64,000 bases of DNA from a virus. The stretch covers positions 1 through 64,000 of the IMG/VR virus record IMGVR_UViG_3300017917_005124; one strand, 5' to 3'. The position numbers were made by a program, and so were the translations under genes. Position 1 is the first letter of the stretch. Each line of letters opens with the position of its first letter. This document shows positions 35,201 through 44,916 of this stretch, in pieces. The notes beneath the pieces were generated by a model that saw nothing but the letters and a program-made list of their open reading frames with translations, was not told the DNA's origin and did not search any database.

Positions 35201-35608
35201 GCTGGACTTGTTTTTGCAAATCCTATAACTCTACTTGGGATGCTTTTAATGATTGGAAATCTTGGAATGCTTGCTGCAATAATGGCTCCACTTTCTTTAT
35301 CCTTAAATTCTGGAGCAGATGGTCTTGAGAGATTTTCTGATGGATTAACAAAGCTTCAAGCTGCAGCAAATAGTCTTGATTTTGAAAGACTTGAGGCACT
35401 TAAGGAGTTGTCTGTTGGTATGGCTTCTGGAAGTGGTGGAGGCATAGGTGGAGAAATACAGAAGATAGCTGAAGCCCTCGCTGCATTGACAAACAATTCT
35501 GGAGGAAATGGAAAAGGTGGCGGAAATAAGAAGATTGAGATTGATTTAAAGTTGAACGGGAGGAGAGTGCAAGAAATTTTGATTGATGACACATCAATCG
35601 TGTCATAA
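32219..35608 (+). CDS. Tail tape measure protein
   Basis: 1129 residues. The N-terminal half is long coiled coil (about 1-250) leading into a helical domain that contains ATGISSEEVTTIAGEMMRAG and ANINPMDLLSAARKG. The middle to C-terminal region (about 660-1030) is a series of very hydrophobic Ala/Gly/Leu helices, typical of tape measures that contact the host membrane. The last part is Gly-rich and ends in a basic beta-like segment. Length sets tail length. It is flanked by tail genes. No lytic-enzyme motif is visible. Confidence comes from composition and synteny. Confidence 0.8.
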   Translation: MADNMDENIKKAKAYKDSLDAINKSIETQTSRFGTLANEVGIAFGAWNSQTKKTQADRLEEIRLTEEATKSVKSQSDVVQGLINAELKLGDAFKKNKTSAEMFSDVLSSLNAGDLAGQYSNINDIQKKIYELEKDKKDLSSEQLDELEKLSGISKKYREETEDFNKKNEKNFEEWLETNEKIQDIFENLPDKLNSTAEKMEFIKNLQERGADEAERLVAAGIITNEAAQKLLGETQKLVEYRETLSDLQAESANQLKTETSLLKRIGNVAKDNSENAFKGIYDSMKETNQAIKDAQRDFGTSFDGMSVQMAGLTSEAARFGMSTKDTVQMMGQLGDELKTTDTKYLASATEHFVAIQKATGISSEEVTTIAGEMMRAGKSAEQVEGFMDESNKIAKKFGVNTKKVLQGVSRNVDKMRQMGFQGGEESLARMAARAERLNMDMDEMFDVAKKARNIEGAMEMASELQLAGGSFANINPMDLLSAARKGPEELQKILTQMGGDIGNFNKETGELEFDAVDSDRLQMVADATGQTVDSIQKGLQKAAADNAKLDVLGLDSSIGEDAKNFLTDMTTMKDGQLEVSPELSDLASGAGIDISNVDDLKNLSEEDTKKLMAAKADKEKSIEEQALANQSFEESMKAFKDSVMSLFTVFQPFLDGITGFIQGLTKFGPVGQILGAAIVGLVAFGPKIIGGFQTFRDSASSVVDGFKGFASGLKNGEGFLGKVKGGLSGAFGKKEALPGADSKDATPGKSGGGLQSLAEGLKAMGDPKVFAGIGAVALAAPALVLMLAGIPTLLLMAGVGALGKLVEAGFKATASGISAMGEAKGVLKGALAMVIVGASLIPFALALQMMASVEWSTIGMMVVGIVALAGITALLGFIAPLMLMGALALAASSVGLLVFSAAIMVFATASQMMQGISFDWLGDLGWNLLVASPGLLLGGLALMVAAPALILGSLGLMALGVAAQALSGIDWTTFSGIGPALSSLSLGLIAFSLAGLVFANPITLLGMLLMIGNLGMLAAIMAPLSLSLNSGADGLERFSDGLTKLQAAANSLDFERLEALKELSVGMASGSGGGIGGEIQKIAEALAALTNNSGGNGKGGGNKKIEIDLKLNGRRVQEILIDDTSIVS

Positions 35609-35781
35609 AAATTATTTTAATTTTTATTGATAAATAATGTATAATTTAGGAGCTATTACTTCTATTGCATGATTATATAATTTTTCAACCAACTCTTTGT
35701 TTATGCAAAATGTTAAATTTTTTAAAATATAATTTTGTTTATATTTTTTTTTATATTATTATTTATAATAAACTATAATTA
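35609..35781 (+). other. Intergenic region after tape measure
   Basis: 173 bases of AT-rich sequence. It ends with the TATTTATA element at 35760. A short minus-strand frame of about 40 codons without an ATG is present but not supported as a gene. No clear terminator. Confidence 0.5.
35760..35767 (+). promoter_or_regulatory. TATTTATA motif, candidate late promoter element
   Basis: TATTTATAATAAAC, with 14 bases between the motif and the ATG at 35782. Confidence 0.45.
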
Positions 35782-38700
35782 ATGGAAGATAGGTTCCCAC
35801 TTTTTGACCCAAATGATGATGCCGCAAGACAGGAAGAAAAACTTAGGTCATATTACGAAGAATTTTCTGCAAACGCAAGAAAAAGACTTATTTCTAAGAC
35901 AATAATTAGACCAACAACTGTTTATGATATTTTATATCCTCAAACAAGAAACGAATTATTGTCTAAGAATATTCCATTTAATACAAATCTTGAGGAAGAT
36001 TCTAAGTTAATAAGAGATAGACAGATTTCTAAGTTAATAGAAGGTCAAAGAGATGTTGATAAGCAAGCTGATGATTTTAGAAAATCATTGCTTGCTAGAA
36101 ATAAGATTCATGAAGATAATGAAAAATTATTGAGAGATTCAGAATCTTTTAGGGAAAATTTATTATCAAAAAATAACCCAATAAGCTCAAATGTAGAAAA
36201 AGATTCTGAATTTATTAGAAATAATAACCTTTCTAAAAATAGAATTAACTTATCTTCTAGTGATGATATGAGTGAGAAAAGTTCTTCATATAGAGCAAAA
36301 AACTCATCAAGAAATGTAGATAAAGAACAAGATTTGCTTAAGTACAGTGAAGAAATAAGAAATCAATTTAGAAAAAATGATATTCACAAAAATGTTTCTA
36401 GTGAATATAAAATTGAAAAAGAGTCAGAGGTATTTAGGAGAAATAATTTAAATAAAAATTCAAGTATCAAATTAAATAATATTGATAAGTTATCGAGTGA
36501 TAAAAGACAGCAGGAGCTATCAAAAAATGCTACAAAAAAAATAAATCTTGAAGAGTTTTCTAAGGATTTTAGGAGCTCAGATATCTCAAAAAATAATGGT
36601 ATTGAATTTGATTTACTTAAATATTCTGAAGATATAAGAAATCAGTTTAGAAAAAATGATATAAATAAAAATTCATATAAAAAAAATGATTTAGAAAAAG
36701 AAAGTAATTTTTTTAGAAAAAATAACACATCTAAAAATGTCAATGACAATAGTGACTTAGAAAAAGATTCTGAAATTTATAGAAATAGTAATTTATCAAA
36801 AAATACAAATGATTCTAATAATTTAAACATAGAAGATATAGCTTCCGAGAGAAGGGGTGATAATTTATCTAAAAATAAAAATAAGAAGATAGATTTAGAA
36901 AATTACTCCATAAACTTTAGAAAGGAGGATATGTCTCTTAATACTTCGAAAATAAGCGACATAGAGAGTGAATCTAAATTATATAGAAGTGATGAACTTT
37001 CAAAGAATAAAACTAAATCTGGAAATTTAGAGATAGACTCTATTCCATTTAGAGAATCTGACCTTTCATTTAATAAATTTAAAAAAACTAATCTAGAAGA
37101 GGACTCAAAAGATTTTAGAAATGAAGATTTGTCTAAAAATAAAAATAAGAAGATAGACCTTGATGTATATTCTGTTGATTTTAGAAAAGAAGATTTGTCG
37201 CTAAATAAGCCGAAATTCAGCGACCTAGAAAAAGACTCTACTCCATTTAGAAATAGCGACCTTTCATTTAATAAGCCGAAATTCAGCGACCTAGAAAAAG
37301 ACTCTGTGTCATTTAGAAATAGCGACCTTTCATTTAATAAGCCGAAATTCAGCGACCTAGAAAAAGACTCTGTGTCATTCAGGGAAGATGACCTTTCATT
37401 TAATAAGCCGAAGCTAAGTAATTTGGAAGTTGACTCAGTTCCATTCAGGGAAGGTGACCTTTCATTTAATAAGCCGAAGTTAAGTAATTTGGAAGTTGAC
37501 TCAGTTCCATTCAGGGAAGGTGACCTTTTATTTAATAAGCCGAAATTTAGCGACCTAGAAAAGGATTCAACGCCTTATTTGTATAATAATTTATCATCAA
37601 ATGTTCCTAAGTTTAGCGACTTAGAAAAAGATTCTGTTCCATTTAGAGAAGATGACTTATCATCAAATGTTCCAAGTTATTTGGATTTATTTGTTTACTC
37701 AAATGATTTTAGGAATGATAATTTATCATCAAATGTTCCTACTACTGGTGATTTATTAACAGACTCAGTTCCGTTTAGAAATAGTGACTTAGCAAATAAT
37801 ACTCCAAGTGTATCAAATATAGCTTCTGATTCAGTTGATTTTAGAAAAGATTTACTTTCTAAAAATAAACCTTTTATAACTGACCTACTTTCTGACTCTT
37901 CTTCATTTAGGGATGATGCTAAATCCAAAAACAATGGCTTTGGATTGCTTGGTGTAAATATTCAAGGAGCTGGAACAAAAGCATTTCTAGGTATTTCTAG
38001 AGTTTTTACTCAAGGTATTTTAGTTAGGCAATTACTTTTTTCAAAGAATAAATCAAAAAATCAAAACTTATTGCTTGATTCAGAGATTCCAAGAAGTAAT
38101 AATATAAGAGTTAATAGATGGAATTTAAATGGTAATGCATATGACTCAACTTCAGAAAATTATGTACTTGCAGATATTATGCAAGGACCATTTAATGGTA
38201 AGATAGTTGATTATTCTAGAATTAGCAACACTAATTCACCGACAGCAAATGCTATTTTTGCGAATGATAATTATATTATAAATGTTGGTGCAAATTTGCA
38301 ATTACTTTATGGTACTTCTAATTCTATCGGCACTCCTTTACCTGGAACAAACAATAAAATGGACTTTCCAAGAGGTAGAAAAGATAGAAAAATAAATAAT
38401 GGTGTTTTTTCTGTTGACTCTTTAAATCCAAAGGGTGGCTGGTTCGGCCCTTCTACATATAATAGAAATACTTGGATTGATTTTTTACAAGGAGGTGTAA
38501 CCAGTGATATAAGAGCTTATAACCAACAAAGAAATGCTTTTAATTTATACGGATATCAACCTGGAAACCCTAATACTATACAAAAACTTAAGAGTTATAC
38601 ACAAGATGGATTTCAAGATTTAATAAGTTTAACTATAGGTGATTTTAGTGCAGACTTCCAATCAAGAACTTTAACAACTCCTAATTCTGTAATACAAAGC

Positions 38701-40143
38701 AATAAGGGAGCTTATTATGATGGTGGAAATTCTGATATTGATATATTAAGGCCAACAGCTTCTGGTGTAGAAATCGGTTCTGCCGAATCTATGATGGCCA
38801 AGACTGTGATAGGAAACCCGTTTCAAGATAAAGATTTCTTAGAGGGAAGAAGAGGGGTTAGGCATATAGTTGATACAATTAAAAAGAGCGACATTCCTCT
38901 TGCTAAAAACTATGACCCACAAAATAACAGAGCCTATATAACTGGGTTAAATAAAGATGGTTCTGCAAAGATATCAAGACAAAGATTTACTATTGCAAAT
39001 CCATATGCTCCTGGTAATTCTGGTAAATTAATATTTTTTATAAAAAATTATTCTAGTGGGGACCAGTTTTATTTCCCTCCATATATTAAGAGTATCTCAA
39101 ATACGGAGAGTGCTAATTGGAATTCTACAAATTTTCTAGGAAGACCAGAGGCTATGTATACATATAATAATTCAAGTAGAGAAGCGTCTATTTCTTTTTA
39201 TGTATTAACTGATTATACTCAAAGGGTTGATATAGGAAGGGATTGGGAATCTGAGTCTATGAATAAATTGTCAGTTAACATTAGTGGTCATTTTACTACA
39301 ACTGATGTTTCTGAAAATAAAAAAAGAAAACTAAAAGAACAGGAGCTTAATAAATTAAAGCAGGAACAAACAAAAAATATATCTGAATCTAAAAAAAAGC
39401 TAGAAGAAAATTCTAATCAAATAGATAATATAAAATCGAAAACAAAAGAAATAGATGGTAATGGAAATGTTAACGAACAAGTAAAAGAAGAAAAAAATAA
39501 AGAAAAACAAGAAGAGCGTCAAGAAAAATTAAATAAGTTAGAGACAGAAACAGCTGCCTTAAGTGAACAAATAAAAAATCAACAAAAAGAATTAAGTAGT
39601 GTAAGTGAAAAAATAGGGACAACAACGGGAAATTTTAATAGATTAACAAATTACTCCACATCAAATAATGTTGGTAAAAATGTTTATGGTTTAAATATAA
39701 ATGATTTACAACGAAATGGAAGTGAAATAGTAAGTAAGCCAGAAGAAACGGTAAAACGTATAAATACTATGAAATCTAATTTAATGTTTCAACCTGCTTA
39801 TTTTTCTGGTGACAAGATTGATTTTGTTAGAAAAATAGAATTTTTATCAAAACTCACAAGACCTTCAGCAAATGATGATGGTTCAAATACTGGTTTCTCA
39901 TTTATAAAACCACCAATTTGTCACATACATCTTGGTGATTGGTGGAATCATGACATAGTTGTTAATAGTGTCAGTTATGATTATGCAGATGCTCCATGGA
40001 CTTTGGATGAGGGTAGAGTGCAGCCAATGTGGGCTCTTGTTACTATAAGTTTTAATGTCATTGGACCATTTAAGGCACATAATTCTAGACCACCACTCTC
40101 AACTGACCCTGGAGGAATGTTTAGTCCTATTAATGGACTTTAA
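35782..40143 (+). CDS. Baseplate/tail-tube-associated protein with ~30 repeats of 22 residues
   Basis: 1453 residues. From about residue 50 to 715 the chain is a tandem array of a 22-residue unit, roughly DLSxNxPxxxDLxxDSxxFRxx. It is degenerate at first and almost perfect at 37192-37590. The C-terminal half contains YFPPYIKSISNTESANWNST followed by FLGRPEAMYTYNN and ISFYVLTDYTQRV, reminiscent of T4 gp48/gp54-type tube cap or initiator proteins. A charged coiled coil covers about 1175-1275. The end reads HLGDWWNHDIVVNSVSYDY. It sits between the tape measure and LysM-like wedge genes. I infer a structural role at the tube-baseplate junction; the gp48 comparison is tentative. Confidence 0.6.
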   Translation: MEDRFPLFDPNDDAARQEEKLRSYYEEFSANARKRLISKTIIRPTTVYDILYPQTRNELLSKNIPFNTNLEEDSKLIRDRQISKLIEGQRDVDKQADDFRKSLLARNKIHEDNEKLLRDSESFRENLLSKNNPISSNVEKDSEFIRNNNLSKNRINLSSSDDMSEKSSSYRAKNSSRNVDKEQDLLKYSEEIRNQFRKNDIHKNVSSEYKIEKESEVFRRNNLNKNSSIKLNNIDKLSSDKRQQELSKNATKKINLEEFSKDFRSSDISKNNGIEFDLLKYSEDIRNQFRKNDINKNSYKKNDLEKESNFFRKNNTSKNVNDNSDLEKDSEIYRNSNLSKNTNDSNNLNIEDIASERRGDNLSKNKNKKIDLENYSINFRKEDMSLNTSKISDIESESKLYRSDELSKNKTKSGNLEIDSIPFRESDLSFNKFKKTNLEEDSKDFRNEDLSKNKNKKIDLDVYSVDFRKEDLSLNKPKFSDLEKDSTPFRNSDLSFNKPKFSDLEKDSVSFRNSDLSFNKPKFSDLEKDSVSFREDDLSFNKPKLSNLEVDSVPFREGDLSFNKPKLSNLEVDSVPFREGDLLFNKPKFSDLEKDSTPYLYNNLSSNVPKFSDLEKDSVPFREDDLSSNVPSYLDLFVYSNDFRNDNLSSNVPTTGDLLTDSVPFRNSDLANNTPSVSNIASDSVDFRKDLLSKNKPFITDLLSDSSSFRDDAKSKNNGFGLLGVNIQGAGTKAFLGISRVFTQGILVRQLLFSKNKSKNQNLLLDSEIPRSNNIRVNRWNLNGNAYDSTSENYVLADIMQGPFNGKIVDYSRISNTNSPTANAIFANDNYIINVGANLQLLYGTSNSIGTPLPGTNNKMDFPRGRKDRKINNGVFSVDSLNPKGGWFGPSTYNRNTWIDFLQGGVTSDIRAYNQQRNAFNLYGYQPGNPNTIQKLKSYTQDGFQDLISLTIGDFSADFQSRTLTTPNSVIQSNKGAYYDGGNSDIDILRPTASGVEIGSAESMMAKTVIGNPFQDKDFLEGRRGVRHIVDTIKKSDIPLAKNYDPQNNRAYITGLNKDGSAKISRQRFTIANPYAPGNSGKLIFFIKNYSSGDQFYFPPYIKSISNTESANWNSTNFLGRPEAMYTYNNSSREASISFYVLTDYTQRVDIGRDWESESMNKLSVNISGHFTTTDVSENKKRKLKEQELNKLKQEQTKNISESKKKLEENSNQIDNIKSKTKEIDGNGNVNEQVKEEKNKEKQEERQEKLNKLETETAALSEQIKNQQKELSSVSEKIGTTTGNFNRLTNYSTSNNVGKNVYGLNINDLQRNGSEIVSKPEETVKRINTMKSNLMFQPAYFSGDKIDFVRKIEFLSKLTRPSANDDGSNTGFSFIKPPICHIHLGDWWNHDIVVNSVSYDYADAPWTLDEGRVQPMWALVTISFNVIGPFKAHNSRPPLSTDPGGMFSPINGL
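35935..37920 (+). repeat. Array of 66-base (22-residue) tandem repeats
   Basis: Repeat unit ends in F-R and starts with an L-S-x-N motif. Units beginning at 37192, 37258, 37324, 37390, 37456 and 37522 are nearly identical in DNA, while flanking units are highly diverged. This pattern suggests recent expansion in the middle of an old array. Confidence 0.85.
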
Positions 40144-40182
40144 ATTCTTTAATTATTTGTATTTAACATTTTTAATTCTTAT

Positions 40183-40190
40183 TATTTATA
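40183..40190 (+). promoter_or_regulatory. TATTTATA motif, candidate late promoter element
   Basis: TATTTATATTAAAAC, with 15 bases between the motif and the ATG at 40206. Confidence 0.45.
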
Positions 40191-40205
40191 TTAAAACATA
40201 ATAAT

Positions 40206-40511
40206 ATGCCTTATAACTTTTATAATCTACTAAAGACTGATGACTATCTTAAGGATATGCCAGTAATTTCTATAAAAAAAAGAACTACTGATAAATCAGT
40301 GTTATATAATAAGCAAATAAATAGATTAGATACAATTGCTGGTAATATTTATAAGGATGAAACGCTTTGGAGATTAATACTATGGGCTAATCAGGAATAT
40401 TTTTTAGAATTCGACATTCCAGATAATACAGTAATAAGGGTTCCATATCCATTACAAGATGTTATGAATGAGGTTCAAACAAAAATAATATCTAAATCAG
40501 ATAGAGCATAA
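40206..40511 (+). CDS. LysM-like baseplate wedge protein (T4 gp53-like role)
   Basis: 101 residues. The stretch RLDTIAGNIYKDETLWRLIL followed by WANQEYFLEFDIPDNTVIRVPYPL has the pattern of the LysM-type domain found in many phage baseplate proteins: disorganised start, DxxAxxxYxxxxLWxxIxxAN, then IPxGTxLRIP. T4 gp53 holds wedges together and is of this size class or somewhat larger. The stop codon overlaps the next start by one base (TAATG), so it is translationally coupled to the hub gene. Confidence 0.7.
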   Translation: MPYNFYNLLKTDDYLKDMPVISIKKRTTDKSVLYNKQINRLDTIAGNIYKDETLWRLILWANQEYFLEFDIPDNTVIRVPYPLQDVMNEVQTKIISKSDRA

Positions 40512-43500
40512 TGGGAAGAGAATATCCGCAACCTTTTAGTATGAAAGATTTGTTCATTGATGTAAAGCTTGAGGCTTATGTCAAGGGAACTACTTTTGAT
40601 TTTCTTGGTAGAAAGTTGTTTAGTACTCAATTCTTGAGAGAAGGAATTGGATTTGGTATAACAAATATTGAAATTGAGGTAAATACATCGCTACAGCCTA
40701 TTGTTACAGTTACTATGAAAGATATGTATGGTTTAACTGTGTTTGGAGGTCAAAGTAGAAATGATGATTACGACAATCAATCTTATGACTATAGTGTTTT
40801 GTTTGATTGGCCTCCTCCTAAGTTTTTGTTCTCATTTAAAGGATATTTGGGAAAACCAGTTAGTTGGCTTTTAAATCTAAAGAGGACAACAACAAACTTT
40901 AACTCAAGTGATGGTAGTTATGAAATTAAGTGTGAATTTGTGCCAAATCAGTGGGGTTTCTTTGCGGATTTGCCAATGCTTTTTTTATTGGCAGCAAAGG
41001 CAATGAGGAGAGATAGAGTTGGAAATTCACCTGCAAATCCAGCATATGTAACAAGTGTGTTTGATTTAATTAAAATAGGTAAACAAGTAGAGGTAAAAAC
41101 GAAAGATACTACCAAGGAGTTTGATGAATTAATTAAACAACTGGGGTCATTAAAATCAAATATAGCTGGAACTCTAGTTAGTTCTAAGGTTGTGGGTTTT
41201 GGTGATGAAATAACAGGAGTTGTTAATAATATTCCAATTAAGGGTTTTAAAAAAATAACTATACCAAAACTTGAAGACTTTGATAGTTCAGTTAATACTG
41301 AAGAGAAAGTGAATCTTAAGATATCAGACCCAACTTCTTTATCGAAGGTAAACACCTATATGCTTCTTCACTTGAAGATTGATGGTAAATATTATCATAA
41401 TTTTTCTATTCCTAGTTATAGTAGTCTCCAGCCTAATGAATCAAATACATCAATTGCTAAAAATCAAACAATAGAAGGTATTAATAAAAATATAAGGCTT
41501 ATTGAAGATGAAATAAAAAGAAGAGTATATAATTCTTCAAAAAGCAAGTTAAAAAAAATAACTATTGGAGAGATTTTCTCTCAACTTGCTAAGGATGCTG
41601 CTTTTATTATTGGAAATATAATAGAATCTGGATTAAAGGGTTATAATAATAATGTTGACTCAAGAAGTCAAAATGAAAAAAATTTAATAGGTCAATCATT
41701 TCCGCTAATGATAAAAGATAATGGAGAAGAAGTTCCAGCTACTACTGAGAACTTTGGAGACGACCTTGGAGTGGATAAATATGAAATGGATTTTGTTAGA
41801 AAATTCATAAATGCTATTAGTGAGGGGATTGCAAAGGATTTGATTGATGATAATGATTCTAATCTGTCTGATGATAGTACTTTAAAGAATAGGATTAATA
41901 ATATGGAAATAATTAAAGGCAATCCATATAAGCCATTCTATAGAGATATAGCAACAAATATTTTAGTCAGAGGAGGTATAGCTGGTTTTGTAACTAGAAG
42001 TAATGACCCTAATAAGCCAGGTGATTATGCTAATGATTTTGTTGACTTTTATTTTGATAGAGAAGGTGCTGATGATTTAATTGCACTAGCTGAGTTAGAT
42101 TCTAAAAATATAACTGATGGTATATTATCTCAAATGTCGGATGTTGATATACTTTCTTTGAAAAGATTTTGTAAGTTTTTCGGTAGGTTTTATCAAGAAA
42201 ATGGAGAATATTTAATTGAAAGAGATAAAGATGGAAATACTTCTAAGGGAGCTGAGATAACAAGTGCTGACCAAGCCTCGACATATAAAGTAATAATGGA
42301 GGATTCTCCTGAAGTGACTTTAACGTTTGAGCAATTGTTTAAAGAGTTAAAAAAGGGTAATATAGACTTTAGCTCAAATAAAACAGGTGGATTGGTTTTA
42401 CCTGCAGAAGAGTTGGAAGAGGATTCTGAGTTTTCCACATCTCAAGTACCTAGTTCAATAGACCCTATTCAATTTATTGATGATGAAGAATATACAGCAA
42501 AAAAAATAATAAATAACGGAATAGCATATACAAAACCTTTAAATAATAGTGATAGATATTGGTATGTAGTTTTTGAGGGAAATGATAACGTTAAGGCGCA
42601 AGAAGCAAACTCATCTCCATCGGATTCTGAAAGCAAAGGTTCAGAAAGGGATGAGAGTCAAGATGAGCCAGTGGGATATTTGCCAATAAACGCAGTAAAA
42701 GATTCTGAACAAAAAGAGTTAGGGTATTATAAACTTTTTAATGATAGACAGAGTCAGTTTTTACTTGTATCTTATGATAAATTAAAAAACCCAGAATCTT
42801 CTTTTTATGATAAAGATGAAAGTTCTGGATTTCAAAATTATTTATTTACAAAAAAAATATATGAAAGTAAGGAAGAAGCTATTTATGAAGGTAAAAAACC
42901 TGGTGAATACGCTATTGCTGGAGAAATAGGTATGACTGTTTTTTCTAATTTTGATGGTGATACATTTGGGGAAGATGGTCTTGTTTTCGACATGTTTTCA
43001 AATACAAGACAAAGTATAAGTCAAAGAGTTTTTATTAAGCATATTTGTAAATTAATATTGCAAAATATAAATAAACTTGAAGAAGAGAGAAATCAGGTTA
43101 TAGGCTCAGTTTTAGGTAAAGCAGCAGAACAGGAAGTTGCATTATATAAGCAAATGCATACTTTGTTTCATCAGTGGGAAGTTTTGTCATACGCATCAAA
43201 TAAAAAAAGTGATTCACAAAAAGTTGACGGATTAATTGATGAATTAGAAGAAAAATATGGAGGTTCACATAATGATATAACTTCATCTGAGGATGTAAAT
43301 GGATTGCCAGATGGTGCCTTTGTATATGAATTTCCTCTTCAGAGGATAAATGGAGTTAAAGGAGGTAAGCCTATACAGGTTAGAAATTCTTTAATAAATC
43401 TTGAGCCATTATATAAATTAAATGGAGACACTTCTGTTTTAAATATAATACAACAAATTTGCACGAAGAATAATTTCTTATTTATTCCAATACCTGGAAA

Positions 43501-44884
43501 TGCATCTTATATGAATGTGTCAGATTTATATTCTCCAAGTCAAATGCACGCTAGTATAGATGTTAGAAATTTCTTTCATGTATTATTTACTCCAACACCA
43601 GAATCTAGAGCTAAGACTAAAAATAATGGAGCACCTTTAGCGTTAAGTGAGAATCATAAAAATTATGATACAAATTCTTTTGCTATAAAATATGGACATC
43701 CAGACAATCAAATTGTAAGTAATATACAAGTTGGCACTGATGATAACAAAGTTACTGCAGAGAGTATTGTAAATTTGCAAAGATTAGCGGATAATGAAAA
43801 TCAAAATAAAGTTGTAACTACTGATTGTTCCACATTACCAGTTCTTGAAGGTCGTTCATATAAAGCTACTATTGATATGATTGGTAATGCTCAAGTGTAT
43901 CCTATGCAATTCTTTTTTCTTGAGAATTCACCTTTATTTGGAGGTCTTTATCAGGTTATGGATGTAAAGCATTCAATTACGCCTAATGATATGAAAACAT
44001 CAGTTGGAGGTATGAGAATGAGATTTGTTGATAGTGGCTATGGTTCAATAAAACCAGTCACACTTGAGACTTTAGAAGGTTTAGGTAAATTAGAAGAACC
44101 TGTTGCGTTTTCTAAGGATGAAAAAGAGAAAATTAGAGAGATTAACGACTCAACATCAACAACAGGTTTTATGAATAATAAATCTACAAAATTATCAAAA
44201 TCAGCAGCAAAAATAATAAAAAAATCATCAACAGAAGAAGATGCAACTGAGGCTATAATTAAATTTTTAGAAGGAGGATACTTCCATCCAGCTCATGCTT
44301 GGGATTCTAAAAAAAATAAAATTAAAAGAGGATATACTATTATGCGCAATAGTAGTGAAACTCTTTTTGGTATAGATAGAAAAAAAGGTGAGTGGATTAA
44401 ATCTTCAAAAGGAAGGGCTTTTTGGGAAAAAATAGATACTATATCTGGTTATGGCTCTTATTCAGATACAAATTGGTTAAAAACAACTAGACAATGGGAT
44501 ATTAAAAATAAACCATTAAAAAACAGCGCTTGGGGTTATAACCACTTTCCAGATAAATCAGAAATATCTTCTCTATTAACAGAAGCTAAAAATATGATAA
44601 AAGAAAGATTTGATAAATATATTAAATTAAACTTTTCAAATCATCCTTTAAAAAAAATAATTTTAGAAGATGGTAGGCTTATTTTTATGTTCTATAGGGC
44701 TACGTGGAATGGGAGTGGGTTTTTTGCTAAATACGCATCAAATATCAAGAGAGTATATGATAGTGGAGAAAGAAATGTTGATAAATTAATAGAAGCTGAT
44801 TTAGATTATAGATATAAGACTAAAAAGGGGGAATTTAAGCAAGGTGTTATTGATATGAAGTATATGATAGATTATAATCCTTGA
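40511..44884 (+). CDS. Baseplate hub protein with C-terminal lysozyme-like domain
   Basis: 1457 residues. The N-terminal part (about 1-160) has FGITNIEIEVNTSLQPIVTV and LFSFKGYLGKPVSWLLNLK, typical of hub beta-barrel domains. The middle is long and insertion-rich. The C-terminal ~230 residues (about 1225 onward) read KFLEGGYFHPAHAW, GYTIMRNSSETLFGIDRKKG and GRAFWEKID. This E-G-G-Y ... T-L-F-G-I-D pattern is typical of phage peptidoglycan hydrolases. I infer a cell-puncturing hub with attached muramidase activity, the functional counterpart of T4 gp5, with Glu of FLEGGY as the likely catalytic acid. It overlaps the LysM gene by one base and ends the tail operon. Confidence 0.7.
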   Translation: MGREYPQPFSMKDLFIDVKLEAYVKGTTFDFLGRKLFSTQFLREGIGFGITNIEIEVNTSLQPIVTVTMKDMYGLTVFGGQSRNDDYDNQSYDYSVLFDWPPPKFLFSFKGYLGKPVSWLLNLKRTTTNFNSSDGSYEIKCEFVPNQWGFFADLPMLFLLAAKAMRRDRVGNSPANPAYVTSVFDLIKIGKQVEVKTKDTTKEFDELIKQLGSLKSNIAGTLVSSKVVGFGDEITGVVNNIPIKGFKKITIPKLEDFDSSVNTEEKVNLKISDPTSLSKVNTYMLLHLKIDGKYYHNFSIPSYSSLQPNESNTSIAKNQTIEGINKNIRLIEDEIKRRVYNSSKSKLKKITIGEIFSQLAKDAAFIIGNIIESGLKGYNNNVDSRSQNEKNLIGQSFPLMIKDNGEEVPATTENFGDDLGVDKYEMDFVRKFINAISEGIAKDLIDDNDSNLSDDSTLKNRINNMEIIKGNPYKPFYRDIATNILVRGGIAGFVTRSNDPNKPGDYANDFVDFYFDREGADDLIALAELDSKNITDGILSQMSDVDILSLKRFCKFFGRFYQENGEYLIERDKDGNTSKGAEITSADQASTYKVIMEDSPEVTLTFEQLFKELKKGNIDFSSNKTGGLVLPAEELEEDSEFSTSQVPSSIDPIQFIDDEEYTAKKIINNGIAYTKPLNNSDRYWYVVFEGNDNVKAQEANSSPSDSESKGSERDESQDEPVGYLPINAVKDSEQKELGYYKLFNDRQSQFLLVSYDKLKNPESSFYDKDESSGFQNYLFTKKIYESKEEAIYEGKKPGEYAIAGEIGMTVFSNFDGDTFGEDGLVFDMFSNTRQSISQRVFIKHICKLILQNINKLEEERNQVIGSVLGKAAEQEVALYKQMHTLFHQWEVLSYASNKKSDSQKVDGLIDELEEKYGGSHNDITSSEDVNGLPDGAFVYEFPLQRINGVKGGKPIQVRNSLINLEPLYKLNGDTSVLNIIQQICTKNNFLFIPIPGNASYMNVSDLYSPSQMHASIDVRNFFHVLFTPTPESRAKTKNNGAPLALSENHKNYDTNSFAIKYGHPDNQIVSNIQVGTDDNKVTAESIVNLQRLADNENQNKVVTTDCSTLPVLEGRSYKATIDMIGNAQVYPMQFFFLENSPLFGGLYQVMDVKHSITPNDMKTSVGGMRMRFVDSGYGSIKPVTLETLEGLGKLEEPVAFSKDEKEKIREINDSTSTTGFMNNKSTKLSKSAAKIIKKSSTEEDATEAIIKFLEGGYFHPAHAWDSKKNKIKRGYTIMRNSSETLFGIDRKKGEWIKSSKGRAFWEKIDTISGYGSYSDTNWLKTTRQWDIKNKPLKNSAWGYNHFPDKSEISSLLTEAKNMIKERFDKYIKLNFSNHPLKKIILEDGRLIFMFYRATWNGSGFFAKYASNIKRVYDSGERNVDKLIEADLDYRYKTKKGEFKQGVIDMKYMIDYNP

Positions 44885-44916
44885 TATATTTTAGTAGCTT
44901 AATTAATTTTTTTTAT

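Noticed and set aside
35620-35760. Minus-strand frame of about 40 codons between the tape measure and the repeat protein
   Set aside because: It reads protein-like near its end (ELVEKLYNHAIEVIAPKLY) but has no ATG and is bounded by stops; kept only as intergenic sequence.
37192-37590. Near-identical 66-base units as a possible assembly artefact
   Set aside because: The units differ in a graded way and keep the reading frame, and diverged copies extend on both sides, which fits natural repeat expansion.
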